In this document: positions 37,888 through 47,877 of the stretch, piece after piece
Position numbering within the stretch: position 1 is the first letter of the stretch
How the letters are laid out: the number at the start of each line of letters is the position of its first letter
Assembly (NCBI RefSeq): GCF_030409805.1
Contig: NZ_JAUFQP010000007.1
Location: 620,001 to 684,000 of the forward strand
DNA length: 64,000 nt
Reading direction: 5' to 3'
DNA from: Algibacter miyuki
Lineage (GTDB): Bacteria > Bacteroidota > Bacteroidia > Flavobacteriales > Flavobacteriaceae
Program-made: the position numbers and the translations under genes
The notes under the pieces: generated by a model
The model's input: the letters and a program-made list of their open reading frames with translations, nothing else
What the model was told of the DNA's origin: nothing
Databases searched by the model: none

Positions 37888-38895
37888 TTACTTAATTTTA
37901 ACCGATCGAATAATCGCTTCCAATTCTAACATATAATTGCGTTTTTCTACGGAAGGAGCAAAAGCAAAACCTTCTACAACTACCCAACGCTTATTAATTT
38001 TATCTTCAATAGTATAATTTATAAATGGGCCGCCCATAAAATCCGCTTTTAAATCCCAAAGTCCCTTGGTTTCAAAAGCAGGTTTGTTGTCTATTATAGT
38101 TTCTCCAAAGAACGGCGTGTATGCGTTTTCAGTAACCATATACGACTCTACTTTTTCGCCATTAGCAAGTACATCACCATCTTGTCTTCCGCGGATATAA
38201 AGCTCTCCAACGGAATCTCTTATTTTAATAATTTGATTTACCATACTATCGTTTTTCGTAATAGCATCAAACGGGATATCGTAAATTAACAAATTGGTGG
38301 TTCCTGTTGTAATTTCTTTTCTAATCCAGAAGAAATTATCAGCTTCTTTCGCAATAATATAAATGGAAGGAAAATCTATAGTAAGTCCTAATTTCTCTTC
38401 AATAGCAGTATAAGTATGATGCGATTTACTCATTTGCCTCATACGTTCATTAAGTTCTACATTTCGAAATAACTCAATAATTTTTTCAGCATTGGTATTT
38501 AAAACATCAATTATTTCTTGTCTCGTTTTACCTGTGATTGTAACTACTTTTTGAGGCTTCGCATATACATCGTCAACAATGTTAATACCTGCTTCTTTAC
38601 CCATTTCCACTTTTAAAACCGTTCTGTTTTTAGTTACAAAACCAGAAAAAACAGATGTTGGAATCTGGCTAATTGAAAACATAGGCTCATCTTGCGGAAG
38701 CCCATAAATAGGCGTTGCCAGCACATTCCTAATCGCTTCACCTACACTACCATCCCACATTTCGTTTTCTAATACTACAGAAACATGACTCATGTTTCCA
38801 GAAGAATCTGGTAACATCGATTGATCTTTTGTTTTTTTATCGCCGCAAGACACTAATAACATTAAGGCTATTGCAGAAAAAATAATTTGTCGCAT
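37888..38895 (-). CDS. DUF4837 family lipoprotein
   Basis: A 335-residue protein with a lipoprotein signal; the lipobox LLVSCG places the lipidated Cys at residue 17. The remainder is a soluble, probably outer-membrane or periplasmic-face domain with the conserved VVLENEMWDGSVGEAIRNVLATPIYGLPQDEP segment near the N-terminus. I recognise this as the DUF4837 family of Bacteroidota, function unknown. It lies 16 bp downstream of the lytic transglycosylase gene on the same strand, suggesting a cell-envelope operon. Confidence 0.8.
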   Translation of the reverse strand: MRQIIFSAIALMLLVSCGDKKTKDQSMLPDSSGNMSHVSVVLENEMWDGSVGEAIRNVLATPIYGLPQDEPMFSISQIPTSVFSGFVTKNRTVLKVEMGKEAGINIVDDVYAKPQKVVTITGKTRQEIIDVLNTNAEKIIELFRNVELNERMRQMSKSHHTYTAIEEKLGLTIDFPSIYIIAKEADNFFWIRKEITTGTTNLLIYDIPFDAITKNDSMVNQIIKIRDSVGELYIRGRQDGDVLANGEKVESYMVTENAYTPFFGETIIDNKPAFETKGLWDLKADFMGGPFINYTIEDKINKRWVVVEGFAFAPSVEKRNYMLELEAIIRSVKIK

Positions 38896-38911
38896 AATAA
38901 GATTTAATTTG

Positions 38912-40498
38912 TTAGAGTTTAGCTATTTTCAGTTTCATACCGGGTTTCAAACTACTACCACTAAAACCGTTCCAATCTTTAATATCTTGAACAGAAACTC
39001 CGGGATATTTTTGAGAAATACTCCATAACGAATCTCCGTTACCCACCGTATAATATGTTACAGGTCCAGAAATAGCCTTCGGTTTACTCGCTACTTTAGG
39101 TGTTGAACTCGTAGAAACATTAGGTTTTTTATTAAAAATAGTTAATCGTTGTCCAATTTTAAGGTTGTTACTACGTAGGCCATTCCAACGTTTTATTTCA
39201 CTCACTCGAACTCCAAATTGTCTAGAAATTTTCCCTAAATAATCGCCCGATTTCACACGATAAGTCACTTTATCATCCGCCTTAAAAAATTGAGGCAAAG
39301 GTTTTTCTCGTTTTTCAAATTCCGCTTTAGCGTAAGCATAAATAGAATCTTCATTATTTACAAACTTCCCAATCACTTCATTAGGCAGTCTTAAGCTGTA
39401 ATTTTCATCCTTTATAAAAGGAACAACATCTAGTTTATATGAAGGATTTAAAAATTGTAGTTTCTCAATTGGCACACTGGTTACTTCGGAAACTTGATCG
39501 AGCGTTATCATGCGTTTTACATGAATGGTATCGGTTTCAAAATAAGCAATTTCTGGTTTATATTTTGTAAAACCATGTTCTTCGGCATATTCAAAAATAT
39601 ACATATTTGCTAAAAATGCAGGTAAATATCCAGCGGTTTCGCGTGGTAAATTATGCCTGATATTCCAATAATTTCGATAACCACCAGAACGTCTAATCGC
39701 TTTAGATACATTCCCTGGACCAGAATTATAAGCCGCTAAAGCCAAATCCCAATCGCCAAAAATGCCATATAATCTGGATAAATATTGAGATGCTGCAATG
39801 GTCGATTTTATAGGATCGCTACGTTCATCTACATAACTACTCACATCTAAGCCGTATTCTTTTCCTGTAGCAAACATAAATTGCCACAAACCAGTTGCGC
39901 CAACCCTAGATTTTGCGCGTGGTTTTAACGCCGACTCTACAATGGCTAAATATTTTATTTCTAACGGAATATTTTGATTGTCTAATTCGCGCTCGAACAT
40001 TGGAAAATAAAAAGCACTTAATGTTATTAAGGACTGTAAATGCTTACGTCTACGCTTTAAATACGATTTTATAACACTTTCTAAAGATGGATTGTATTCC
40101 ACATTAAATGGCGTGCGCGCATCAAGCCGTTTTAGCCGTGCTTTTAACGTATCTGTAGATAACTCGGGATATTCAACAGGTTCGTATGTTAACTCGCTTA
40201 CCGACTTGTAAATGGTGTCAAAAAGGTTATTATTATATAATTCTTCGTACCATCTTTCGTCAATTTTAGCCGCAAACTCATTGTCTTTTAAAGTTCTAAA
40301 GGACGAACTATCTTTAAGCACTTGAATACTATTAGTGGTTTGCGTTGTATTATCAATTAAAGAATCTTTCATTGTACCAGCTTCCTGAGCGAGCGAATCT
40401 TTAATTTTTACAGTTTGTACTATGGTCGAATCAGCCTCTTGCGAAAAAGAAAAGCTGACGCTAATAAATAATAAGATTATAAAAAATCGGAAAGTCAT
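38912..40498 (-). CDS. MltD-like lytic transglycosylase with two LysM domains
   Basis: A 528-residue secreted protein with a signal peptide at residues 1-20. An SLT domain spans about 160-310, with the catalytic Glu188 in AIVESALKPRAKS, then GLWQFM and AYNSGPGNVSKAI. Two C-terminal LysM repeats lie at about 416-459 and 482-526 for peptidoglycan binding. It cuts the glycan strand to form anhydro-muropeptides. It appears to be co-transcribed with the DUF4837 lipoprotein. Confidence 0.9.
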   Translation of the reverse strand: MTFRFFIILLFISVSFSFSQEADSTIVQTVKIKDSLAQEAGTMKDSLIDNTTQTTNSIQVLKDSSSFRTLKDNEFAAKIDERWYEELYNNNLFDTIYKSVSELTYEPVEYPELSTDTLKARLKRLDARTPFNVEYNPSLESVIKSYLKRRRKHLQSLITLSAFYFPMFERELDNQNIPLEIKYLAIVESALKPRAKSRVGATGLWQFMFATGKEYGLDVSSYVDERSDPIKSTIAASQYLSRLYGIFGDWDLALAAYNSGPGNVSKAIRRSGGYRNYWNIRHNLPRETAGYLPAFLANMYIFEYAEEHGFTKYKPEIAYFETDTIHVKRMITLDQVSEVTSVPIEKLQFLNPSYKLDVVPFIKDENYSLRLPNEVIGKFVNNEDSIYAYAKAEFEKREKPLPQFFKADDKVTYRVKSGDYLGKISRQFGVRVSEIKRWNGLRSNNLKIGQRLTIFNKKPNVSTSSTPKVASKPKAISGPVTYYTVGNGDSLWSISQKYPGVSVQDIKDWNGFSGSSLKPGMKLKIAKL

Positions 40499-40728
40499 AA
40501 AAATTATTCAGTTCGTTAATCAACGATATTGTGGCTAAAGTCGTGTTTTTTAAAGGAACTTGAAAACTAAATATAAATTACTTTAAAAAACAAACCCCTT
40601 TTACCTCTCCCAATTTACGACAAAAACGAGGCTTTAGGTTATTTAATATTAGTAGAATTTATTTACTGTACAAATAAGCCCTCTGCAAACACATTCAGTA
40701 ATAAAACATTAGGTTTACGTGAACAAAA

Positions 40729-40773
40729 AAAATCATCTTGAATTCCTTAAAAAAAGAAAAACAAGATGATCTT
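40729..40773 (-). terminator. Terminator downstream of pgk
   Basis: Stem ATCATCTTG (40732-40740) pairs with CAAGATGAT (40762-40770). On the minus strand a T-run follows the stem. It is about 20 bp after the pgk stop. The loop is long (21 nt) and A-rich. Confidence 0.65.
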
Positions 40774-40793
40774 ATAGTATATTTAAAAACTTA

Positions 40794-41981
40794 CTATTTT
40801 AAAATAGCAGCAATACCCGGAAGTGTTTTTCCTTCTAAGCTTTCTAACATTGCACCACCACCAGTACTTACGTAGCTCACTTTATGTTCGAAACCAAATT
40901 GTTTTACTGCAGCAACAGAATCTCCTCCACCAACAAGTGAAAAAGCACCTTTTTTAGTGGCTTCAGCAATAGAATTTCCTAATTCTATAGTTCCGCCAGC
41001 AAAACTTTCCATTTCAAAAACACCTAATGGCCCATTCCATAGGATGGTTTTACATTGCATAACTACATCATGAAATATTGCTCTAGATTTTGGTCCAGCA
41101 TCTACACCTTCCCAACCATCAGGAATAGCGTTAATATCTACAATTTGCGTATTTGCATCGTTACTAAAATCATCTGCAGCAATAGTATCTACAGGGATAT
41201 GAATTTGTACGTTTTTTTCTTTCGCTTGCTTTAAAATTTCTAAAGCTAAAGGCATTTTATCGTCTTCACAAATCGAGTTTCCAATTTTTCCACCTTGTGC
41301 TTTTACAAAAGTAAATGCCATACCACCACCAATAATAAGGTGATCTACTTTATCAAGAATGTTCTCAATAATTGTAATTTTAGACGATACTTTCGCTCCA
41401 CCAAGAATAGCTAAAACTGGTTTTTCACCCGTTTCCATAACTTTATTAATACTTTCAATTTCTTGCGCTAATAAATTTCCGAAGCATTTTTTACCTTCAA
41501 AAAATTGAGCCACAATAGTTGTAGAAGCATGTGCACGGTGTGCTGTTCCAAAAGCATCATTCACATAAATATCACCTAACTTAGAAAGTTTTTCAGCAAA
41601 AGCCTCATCACCAGCAGTTTCTTCTTTATAAAAACGTAAGTTCTCTAATAATAAAACTTCTCCTGGCTCTAAACTAGCCGCTGCAGCTTCAACATCAGCA
41701 CCAATACAATCGGCAACCGTTTTAACACCAACACCTAAAATATCTTCTACTTTTTTTGCAATATGCTTTAATGAAAACTCATCTTGAAAGCCTTTTGGAC
41801 GACCTAAATGCGACATTAAGATACAGCTTCCACCGTCTTCTAAAATTTTAATAATAGTCGGTTTTGCCGATACAATTCTTGTAGCATCAGTAACTTCAAA
41901 CTTATCATTTAAAGGCACATTAAAATCGACACGGATTAATGCTTTTTTATTTTTGAAATCAAAATCGTTAAGCGTTTTCAT
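40794..41981 (-). CDS. pgk: Phosphoglycerate kinase
   Basis: A 395-residue glycolytic enzyme that transfers phosphate from 1,3-bisphosphoglycerate to ADP. N-terminal RVDFNVPL is at residues 17-24; [33 protein letters not shown] and the C-terminal [15 protein letters not shown] nucleotide site are all present. The length is standard. A perfect TACATTTG -7 element lies 37-44 bp upstream, and a terminator follows, so it is probably monocistronic. Confidence 0.96.
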   Translation of the reverse strand: MKTLNDFDFKNKKALIRVDFNVPLNDKFEVTDATRIVSAKPTIIKILEDGGSCILMSHLGRPKGFQDEFSLKHIAKKVEDILGVGVKTVADCIGADVEAAAASLEPGEVLLLENLRFYKEETAGDEAFAEKLSKLGDIYVNDAFGTAHRAHASTTIVAQFFEGKKCFGNLLAQEIESINKVMETGEKPVLAILGGAKVSSKITIIENILDKVDHLIIGGGMAFTFVKAQGGKIGNSICEDDKMPLALEILKQAKEKNVQIHIPVDTIAADDFSNDANTQIVDINAIPDGWEGVDAGPKSRAIFHDVVMQCKTILWNGPLGVFEMESFAGGTIELGNSIAEATKKGAFSLVGGGDSVAAVKQFGFEHKVSYVSTGGGAMLESLEGKTLPGIAAILK

Positions 41982-42017
41982 TTATTTATATGTTTTAATT
42001 TTTAACTCTGTGATTCA

Positions 42018-42025
42018 CAAATGTA
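42018..42025 (-). promoter_or_regulatory. Candidate -7 element for pgk
   Basis: Reads TACATTTG on the minus strand, a perfect TAnnTTTG, about 37 bp upstream of the pgk ATG. No clear TTG was found at the -33 spacing. Confidence 0.38.
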
Positions 42026-42219
42026 ACTAAATAAACAGCCAATTAAAACGTGTTTTTTTACGAAAACGATGTAGAAACCCGATAATTTTTAAATTAATGA
42101 ATTATCACTCGCTTTTACTGAAAAACAAAACAGCAATTACTTGGAAAAAAAATATTAAAAACACTACGGAAACCGCTTGATGGTATTCAAATTCGCAAAA
42201 TTTTATGTAGGTTTGTTTT

Positions 42220-43374
42220 ATGCTTTTTAAAGACGTTTTAGGACAAGAACATATCAAAAACCATTTAACCACAAGCGTGGATAATGGTAGAATTGCCCAC
42301 GCCCAATTATTTGTGGGTAACGAAGGCTCAGGCACGCTACCCATGGCTATTGCTTATGCCCAATACTTATTATGCGCCAATACCGAAGGTGAAAACGAGA
42401 ATGGAAATACCGCTTGTAATTTAAAATTCAACAGTATTTCACATCCCGATTTACACTTTGCTTTTCCTGTAACCACCAGCGATAAAGTAAAAAGTAAACC
42501 GGTTTCTAGTTTTTACTTAGAAGAATGGCGAAAACTACTAAAAGAACAACCTTACGGTAACTTATTCGATTGGTATAAACTTTTAGGTGTTGATAATAAA
42601 CAAGGTCAAATTGGTGTAGAAGAAGCTCACAATATCGTGAAATCGCTTACACTGAAATCTTACGAAGGCGGTTACAAAGTGATGCTAATTTGGATGGCCG
42701 AAAAAATGAATGGCGCCTGTGCTAATAAGCTTCTAAAATTAATTGAAGAACCACCAAATAAAACGGTTTTCATTTTAATTACTGAAGATGAAGAGCAGAT
42801 TATAAACACCATTAAATCGCGTTGTCAAATTTTACATTTTCCGCCATTAGCCGAAGATGTTATTGTTGACGCTCTAGTGAAACAGTTTAATATTGACAGA
42901 AATGTAGCTACGAAAATAGCACATCAATCGAACGGAAATTACAATAAAGCCTGCGATTTAGTCTATCAAGATTCCGAAGATAACCAATTTGAAACCTGGT
43001 TTATTTATTGGATTCGTAGCGCCTTTAAAGCCAAAGGAAACAAAGCTGCTATTCTAGATTTAATAAGCTGGAGTGAAGATATTGCCAAAACCGGACGCGA
43101 AACACAAAAGCAGTTTTTAAACTTCTGTTTAGATTTTTTCAGACAAGCATTGTTGCTAAATTATAATGCCGAAGAACTCGTGTTTTTCGAGCCACAAACC
43201 GAAAAATTTAAACTTGAAAACTTCGCCCCTTACGTACACGGCAATAATATAATGGATATTAGCAATGAACTTCAAGATGCAATTTACCATATTGAACGTA
43301 ACGGAAATTCTAAAATAATCCTTACCGATTTATCTATAAAACTAACGCGTTTACTGCACAAAAAAGCCAACTAA
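42220..43374 (+). CDS. holB: DNA polymerase III subunit delta'
   Basis: A 384-residue clamp-loader subunit. It opens with LFKDVLGQEHIKNHL and has the degenerate P-loop region FVGNEGSGTLPM near residue 29, consistent with a delta' that does not hydrolyse ATP. Later come the HPDLHFAFP, LIEEPPNKTVFILITEDE and TIKSRCQILHF (SRC-like sensor) blocks. The four-Cys zinc module is incomplete; only two of its Cys are visible (CANTEG...TACN). It converges on the OmpH-like gene across a bidirectional terminator. Confidence 0.9.
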   Translation: MLFKDVLGQEHIKNHLTTSVDNGRIAHAQLFVGNEGSGTLPMAIAYAQYLLCANTEGENENGNTACNLKFNSISHPDLHFAFPVTTSDKVKSKPVSSFYLEEWRKLLKEQPYGNLFDWYKLLGVDNKQGQIGVEEAHNIVKSLTLKSYEGGYKVMLIWMAEKMNGACANKLLKLIEEPPNKTVFILITEDEEQIINTIKSRCQILHFPPLAEDVIVDALVKQFNIDRNVATKIAHQSNGNYNKACDLVYQDSEDNQFETWFIYWIRSAFKAKGNKAAILDLISWSEDIAKTGRETQKQFLNFCLDFFRQALLLNYNAEELVFFEPQTEKFKLENFAPYVHGNNIMDISNELQDAIYHIERNGNSKIILTDLSIKLTRLLHKKAN

Positions 43375-43411
43375 CGCATTGTATTTTTCAATTTTAATTA
43401 AGTAATAAACA

Positions 43412-43451
43412 TAAAAAAGTCCTATGAAATTCACATTCCATAGGACTTTTA
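43412..43451. terminator. Bidirectional terminator between holB and the OmpH-like gene
   Basis: A 12-bp perfect stem, AAAAGTCCTATG (43415-43426) with CATAGGACTTTT (43439-43450), with A- and T-runs at its ends. It sits between convergent stops. Confidence 0.82.
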
Positions 43452-43471
43452 CTTTATATATTATTTAAAGC

Positions 43472-44005
43472 TTATTTTGCTTTATTATAATCAGCATTTA
43501 AAGCTTCAGTAACAGTTTTAGTTAAATCACTTTTTTCTTCACCATACATCACCGTTGCAGCAGCATCACTAGTTCCTAAAATATAGTTATAACCGTTAGC
43601 TTTACCGTATTCTCCAACAAAAGCTTTTACCTTAACAATAACAGAATCGATATCCGCTTGAAACGCTTGCGTTATTTGTTGTTGCTCTACTTGCATTTGT
43701 TGTTGTAACTGTTGTTGCTTTTGTTGCAAACCAGCCATTAATTCTTCAGCCTTTTTTCTGTTATTTCTTTGTGCTAATTTTTGAGCTTCGGCTTGTCCTT
43801 TTTGAGCTTCTGTTTGAAACGCTAAACCAATACTATCTGCTCTTTTTCTAAAAGCGTCGTCTTTCGCTTGGTATTTTGCTTCTAAATCAATTTTCTCTTG
43901 ATAATCGTTAATTAAAGCTCCGTTATCTACAAAACCAATTTTGTTTGGTTTTTCACAAGATGCTAAAACAAGCATCGCGATGGCAACATAAAGTATGTTT
44001 TTCAT
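43472..44005 (-). CDS. OmpH/Skp family lipoprotein
   Basis: A 177-residue protein with a lipoprotein signal (LVLASCEKP, Cys at residue 17). A long Gln-, Lys- and Ala-rich coiled coil (about residues 35-125) follows, then a small conserved end (NGYNYILGTSDAAATVMYG). This is the Skp/OmpH periplasmic chaperone fold, which holds unfolded outer-membrane proteins; the lipid anchor is usual in some Bacteroidota versions. A perfect TACATTTG element is 47-54 bp upstream. Confidence 0.85.
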   Translation of the reverse strand: MKNILYVAIAMLVLASCEKPNKIGFVDNGALINDYQEKIDLEAKYQAKDDAFRKRADSIGLAFQTEAQKGQAEAQKLAQRNNRKKAEELMAGLQQKQQQLQQQMQVEQQQITQAFQADIDSVIVKVKAFVGEYGKANGYNYILGTSDAAATVMYGEEKSDLTKTVTEALNADYNKAK

Positions 44006-44051
44006 TTTTATTTTTTTTTGATTAGTTTTTGGTTAATTTTTTTAATCCGAA

Positions 44052-44059
44052 CAAATGTA
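44052..44059 (-). promoter_or_regulatory. Candidate -7 element for the OmpH-like gene
   Basis: Minus-strand TACATTTG, a perfect TAnnTTTG, about 47 bp upstream of the start. No good TTG at the expected -33 distance, so only moderate support. Confidence 0.38.
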
Positions 44060-44256
44060 ATAAAGTAAGCTTTAAAACGACATGTAATTATTCGGATTTT
44101 AACATATAAAGAAACTTTATCGTAAAAGAGCGATTTCATAATCAATTCTTATAAAAAATACCCGCTTTTAAAGCGTTTTAAGCGCGTTTCTAAAAATCGC
44201 CTAGTATTTTATCATTACAAACAAAAACCTCTATAATATGTATTTATAAATCGTTT

Positions 44257-45117
44257 TTAGATGTTTTTAATCACATAAATTAAAGAAGAAGCCTCTTTTG
44301 AGCTAAATGATTTGATATTAGAACGCAAACCATACCAAAACCCTTTTACCGGATTCATTTTACCTGTTTTATATTTTTCTGAAAGCATACTCACATAAAA
44401 CGCATCAAACAACATCGGTTTTGTTTTTACAACAGCCATGTCTTGTTTAGAAACTAATTTAGAAATAGATTCTTGATTAAAATGCCAAAGATGTCTTGGC
44501 ACATCAAAAGCTGCCCAATACTTTTTATAATGTTTCGCATCGAAACTTTTATAATTTGGTACCGCAATAATTAAAGTTCCGTTTGGCTTTAAAAGATTTT
44601 TAAAGGTTTTAAAATGATCTTCTAAATTTGGTAAATGCTCTAAAACATGCCAAAGCGTAATCACATCAAAAGTTTGTGATTTAAATTTTTCTAACTGCTC
44701 CGTTTTAAAAACAGATTGATTTGTTTTTTTATTCGCTATACCCCTAGCCTCTTCGTTCGGTTCAATACCAAAAACCGTCCATTGGTTTTGTTGTGCGGTT
44801 TGTAAAAAATCTCCGGTACCACAACCTACATCTAAAAGCTTTTTTGTTTCGGAAGTAAAAGAATTTATTAATTTCAATTTCTTTTTAAGTGAAATGCTAC
44901 GCACCAAATGATACACTTTTTCGAATAGATTTCTTTTAGAATCTGTATGCGAAATATAATCTTCACTTTGATAATAACCAGGTAACTTTTCCGAAGTTGG
45001 TTGCGGTGTAGTTTCTAAAAACCCAAATTCTGAGTTTTCAATTAACTGAAAAGTTTCACCAGAAACTGAATAATCTTTTACTTTTAAATACGTTTTTGTT
45101 GATTGATTTTGCACCAC
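44257..45117 (-). CDS. Class I SAM-dependent methyltransferase
   Basis: A 286-residue methyltransferase. After an N-terminal domain with the KDYSVSGETFQLIENSEFGF segment come motif I LLDVGCGTGDFLQTA (near residue 91), VFGIEPNEEA, ITLWHVLEHLPN and LIIAVPNY. Related proteins carry a Cys-rich zinc site at the N-terminus; here those Cys are missing, as is common in this lineage. The substrate is unknown. The only start is GTG (45117, or the next codon at 45114). No neighbour gives a functional hint. Confidence 0.83.
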   Translation of the reverse strand: MVQNQSTKTYLKVKDYSVSGETFQLIENSEFGFLETTPQPTSEKLPGYYQSEDYISHTDSKRNLFEKVYHLVRSISLKKKLKLINSFTSETKKLLDVGCGTGDFLQTAQQNQWTVFGIEPNEEARGIANKKTNQSVFKTEQLEKFKSQTFDVITLWHVLEHLPNLEDHFKTFKNLLKPNGTLIIAVPNYKSFDAKHYKKYWAAFDVPRHLWHFNQESISKLVSKQDMAVVKTKPMLFDAFYVSMLSEKYKTGKMNPVKGFWYGLRSNIKSFSSKEASSLIYVIKNI

Positions 45118-45436
45118 GAACTTCGTAATTTATTTTATTGATATTCTAAAAACGATTGCTTCATATAAATAAAGAGAAGCTTTGTTTGTTATTCTTTTAT
45201 TCGATATAATTCTGAAGTTGATAAAACCTAAACTATTTATGGATTCAATTTTACGTCTTAAATTAACTCTTATGCTCCCTGATTGATCACACTTTTAAAT
45301 ACAATCTTCTTTCAATTTAAAACTATATTAATTTAAAACCCCTCTTACTTTTCATAAAAAAGACTAACATCTTGTCTTATCTATTCCATGCTTCACAAAC
45401 GAAAAAAGCATTAAAAATTAATCGAAAAATAAAACT

Positions 45437-45452
45437 TGTTCCACGTGGAACG
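45437..45452. promoter_or_regulatory. parS-like chromosome partition site 1
   Basis: TGTTCCACGTGGAACG matches 15 of 16 positions of the ParB-binding consensus TGTTnCACGTGnAACA; only the last base differs. It is 60 bp past the mnmG stop, just outside that gene's terminator. Together with the second site it brackets mnmG. ParB binding is inferred from the motif. Confidence 0.75.
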
Positions 45453-45453
45453 T

Positions 45454-45505
45454 AAAAAAACATAATATTATTCTGAAGAAAAACAATGTCTTTATTCAGA
45501 ATAAT
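45454..45505 (-). terminator. Terminator downstream of mnmG
   Basis: An 11-bp perfect stem, ATTATTCTGAA (45467-45477) with TTCAGAATAAT (45495-45505). A run of seven T lies on the minus strand a few bases after it. It is 7 bp after the mnmG stop. Confidence 0.7.
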
Positions 45506-45512
45506 AACCCTT

Positions 45513-47384
45513 TTATCTTCCCATATAAACTAACAATACCGAAATATCATTAGGAGATACACCACTTATTCTTGATGCTTGAGAAACCGTTGCCGGTTGT
45601 ATTTTTTTTAGTTTTTGGCGCGCTTCTAAACTCATCGATTTAATTTGAGAATAATCAAAACCTTCAGGGATTTTTACATACTCCAAACGTGTTAACTTAT
45701 CTGCATTGTTTTTCTCCTTAGCAATATATCCAGAATATTTTACTTGAATTTCGGTTTGCTCTAACACTTCCCTAACCAAATTATTTTCTTGAATATATGC
45801 TTCTACACTTTCAATTTTACGAACATCGTCCATATCAATATTAGGTCTAGAAAACACTTTAAACAATTTACCAGATTGTTTAACAATGGCAGAATTTTTA
45901 GATTCCAAAATAGGATTTATCAATTCTGGCTTTACACTTTCGGTTTCAAAAAACTTAACAAACTTTGCAGCAGCTTCATGTTTTTCTTCCATAGTTTTTA
46001 AACGTTTTTCAGAAGCTAACCCTAATTCAAAACCTTTAGGTGTTAATCTTAGATCGGCATTATCTTGACGTAAAAGCGTTCTATATTCCGCACGAGATGT
46101 AAACATCCTATAAGGCTCTTCTGTTCCTTTTGTAATTAAATCATCGATTAAAACACCAATATAAGCCTCATCTCTTTTTAACGTAAACGCTTCTTTTTCT
46201 TGCGTTTTTAAACTAGCATTTATACCAGCCATTAAACCTTGAGACGCTGCTTCTTCATACCCTGTAGTTCCATTTATCTGTCCCGCGAAATATAAACCTT
46301 CAACAAGTTTAGTTTCTAAAGTATGCTTTAATTGTGTTGGCGGAAAATAATCGTACTCAATAGCATAACCTGGTCTAAAGAATTTTACACCTTCAAAACC
46401 AACTACAGAACGCAACGCTTTAAACTGAACATCTTCTGGCAACGATGTAGAAAAACCGTTCACATAAACCTCACACGTATTCCAACCTTCCGGTTCAATA
46501 AACAACTGATGACTATCTTTATCTGCAAAACGATTAATTTTATCTTCAATAGAAGGACAATATCTTGGTCCTAAACTTTTAATTCTACCGTTAAACATTG
46601 GCGACCTATCAAAGCCTTCTCGAAGCAAATTATGAACTTCAAGACTTGTATATGTCATGTAACATGATCGTTGTTTTTCTAATGGTTTTGTTATATCTAA
46701 ATAAGAGAATTTCTCCGGGTTAGCATCACCAGGTTGCTCTACCATTTTAGAATAATCAAGACTACGCCCATCAACTCTTGGCGGTGTTCCTGTTTTCATT
46801 CTACCAGACTCAAAACCTAATTCAACCAACTGTTCTGTAATTCCAGTCGCGGCTCTTTCCCCCGCTCTACCACCACCAAAGTTTTTATCTCCGATGTGTA
46901 TTAAGCCATTTAAAAAAGTACCATTTGTTAATACAACAGACTTGGCTTTTATACTAATTCCTAAAGAAGTTTTTACACCAACTACTTTATGATTTTCTAC
47001 AATTAAACCAGAAACCATATCCTGGTAAAAATCAAGATTTGGAGTACCTTCTAAAAGCATTCTCCAGTCTTCTGCAAAACGCATTCTATCACTTTGAACC
47101 CTCGGACTCCACATCGCAGGTCCTTTAGATTTATTAAGCATTTTAAACTGAATAGCCGATGTATCAGAAACAATTCCACTATACCCACCAAGCGCATCAA
47201 TCTCACGAACAATTTGTCCTTTTGCAATACCTCCCATAGCAGGATTACAAGACATTTGCGCAATGTTTTGTAAGCTCATTGTAACAAGTAATGTCTTACT
47301 TCCTAAATTAGCAGCAGCGGCTGCGGCTTCACTTCCAGCGTGCCCACCACCAACAACTATAACATCATATACTTCGTTAAACAT
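45513..47384 (-). CDS. mnmG: tRNA uridine-5-carboxymethylaminomethyl modification enzyme MnmG
   Basis: A 623-residue FAD enzyme (GidA). With MnmE it forms the cmnm5 group on U34 of several tRNAs. The FAD-binding [12 protein letters not shown] begins at residue 10. [53 protein letters not shown] and [20 protein letters not shown] are family signatures. The C-terminal MnmE/tRNA-binding domain is complete. The gene is flanked by two parS-like palindromes. mnmE is not in the window. Confidence 0.96.
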   Translation of the reverse strand: MFNEVYDVIVVGGGHAGSEAAAAAANLGSKTLLVTMSLQNIAQMSCNPAMGGIAKGQIVREIDALGGYSGIVSDTSAIQFKMLNKSKGPAMWSPRVQSDRMRFAEDWRMLLEGTPNLDFYQDMVSGLIVENHKVVGVKTSLGISIKAKSVVLTNGTFLNGLIHIGDKNFGGGRAGERAATGITEQLVELGFESGRMKTGTPPRVDGRSLDYSKMVEQPGDANPEKFSYLDITKPLEKQRSCYMTYTSLEVHNLLREGFDRSPMFNGRIKSLGPRYCPSIEDKINRFADKDSHQLFIEPEGWNTCEVYVNGFSTSLPEDVQFKALRSVVGFEGVKFFRPGYAIEYDYFPPTQLKHTLETKLVEGLYFAGQINGTTGYEEAASQGLMAGINASLKTQEKEAFTLKRDEAYIGVLIDDLITKGTEEPYRMFTSRAEYRTLLRQDNADLRLTPKGFELGLASEKRLKTMEEKHEAAAKFVKFFETESVKPELINPILESKNSAIVKQSGKLFKVFSRPNIDMDDVRKIESVEAYIQENNLVREVLEQTEIQVKYSGYIAKEKNNADKLTRLEYVKIPEGFDYSQIKSMSLEARQKLKKIQPATVSQASRISGVSPNDISVLLVYMGR

Positions 47385-47409
47385 GATTTTTATTTTTTAA
47401 ATTTTGAAG

Positions 47410-47425
47410 TGTTCCACGTGGAACA
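47410..47425. promoter_or_regulatory. parS-like chromosome partition site 2
   Basis: TGTTCCACGTGGAACA is a perfect 16-bp palindrome and a full match to TGTTnCACGTGnAACA. It lies 26 bp upstream of the mnmG start, between mnmG and ybeY, so ParB bound here could also influence mnmG transcription (inference). Confidence 0.82.
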
Positions 47426-47466
47426 CAAATATTTCGAGAGCCATAAAAAACTAAACAGGGGATTTT

Positions 47467-47877
47467 TTATTTCACCTTAGCAAGATAATACTCCTCTTTT
47501 TCACGCATTATTTGAGCGTCATTTTCAGTCTTATCTTTGTACCCACAATAATGCAAAACACCATGAACAATAACACGATTTAATTCTGAATTAAAGTCTA
47601 CTTTAAAATCTTTAGCATTATCCTCTACACGTTCTACAGAGATAAAAATATCACCTTGCACAAGTTTTCCCATAGAATAATCGAAACTAATAACATCTGT
47701 TAAGGTATCGTGATCTAGAAACTCTACATTCAATTTATGTAGATATTCATCATCACAAAACACGTAATTTATTTCTTCCAACTTATATCCTTCTTCTGAA
47801 ATAACACTAGAAATCCAAGTCGCAATCGCTTCTTCATTTTCTATTTTAAACTCCGTTTCGTAATTAAAATCAATCAT
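47467..47877 (-). CDS. ybeY: Endoribonuclease YbeY
   Basis: A 136-residue metal-dependent RNase that takes part in 16S rRNA 3'-end maturation and ribosome quality control. The metal motif is H105-GVL-H109-YCGYK-D115. Two of the usual three His are kept, while the third position is Asp, a form I associate with Bacteroidota. LNVEFLDHDTLTDVISFDY near residue 49 is the family core. It overlaps the DUF4175 gene by 8 bp and is co-transcribed with it. Confidence 0.92.
   Translation of the reverse strand: MIDFNYETEFKIENEEAIATWISSVISEEGYKLEEINYVFCDDEYLHKLNVEFLDHDTLTDVISFDYSMGKLVQGDIFISVERVEDNAKDFKVDFNSELNRVIVHGVLHYCGYKDKTENDAQIMREKEEYYLAKVK

Larger units (their letters stand above)
45118..45512. other. 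Intergenic region downstream of mnmG with a parS-like site
   Basis: A 395 bp stretch without a supportable gene. It holds the mnmG terminator hairpin and one of the two parS-like palindromes. The remaining 300 bp is AT-rich with no DnaA-box cluster, tRNA or clear promoter that I can see. Confidence 0.6.

Noticed and set aside
45118-45436. Replication origin beside mnmG
   Set aside because: mnmG and parS hint at origin proximity, but no DnaA-box cluster or dnaA gene was seen in the gap.
47051-47263. Minus-strand frame inside mnmG as an extra gene
   Set aside because: It is an alternative frame of a strongly conserved gene with no family match.
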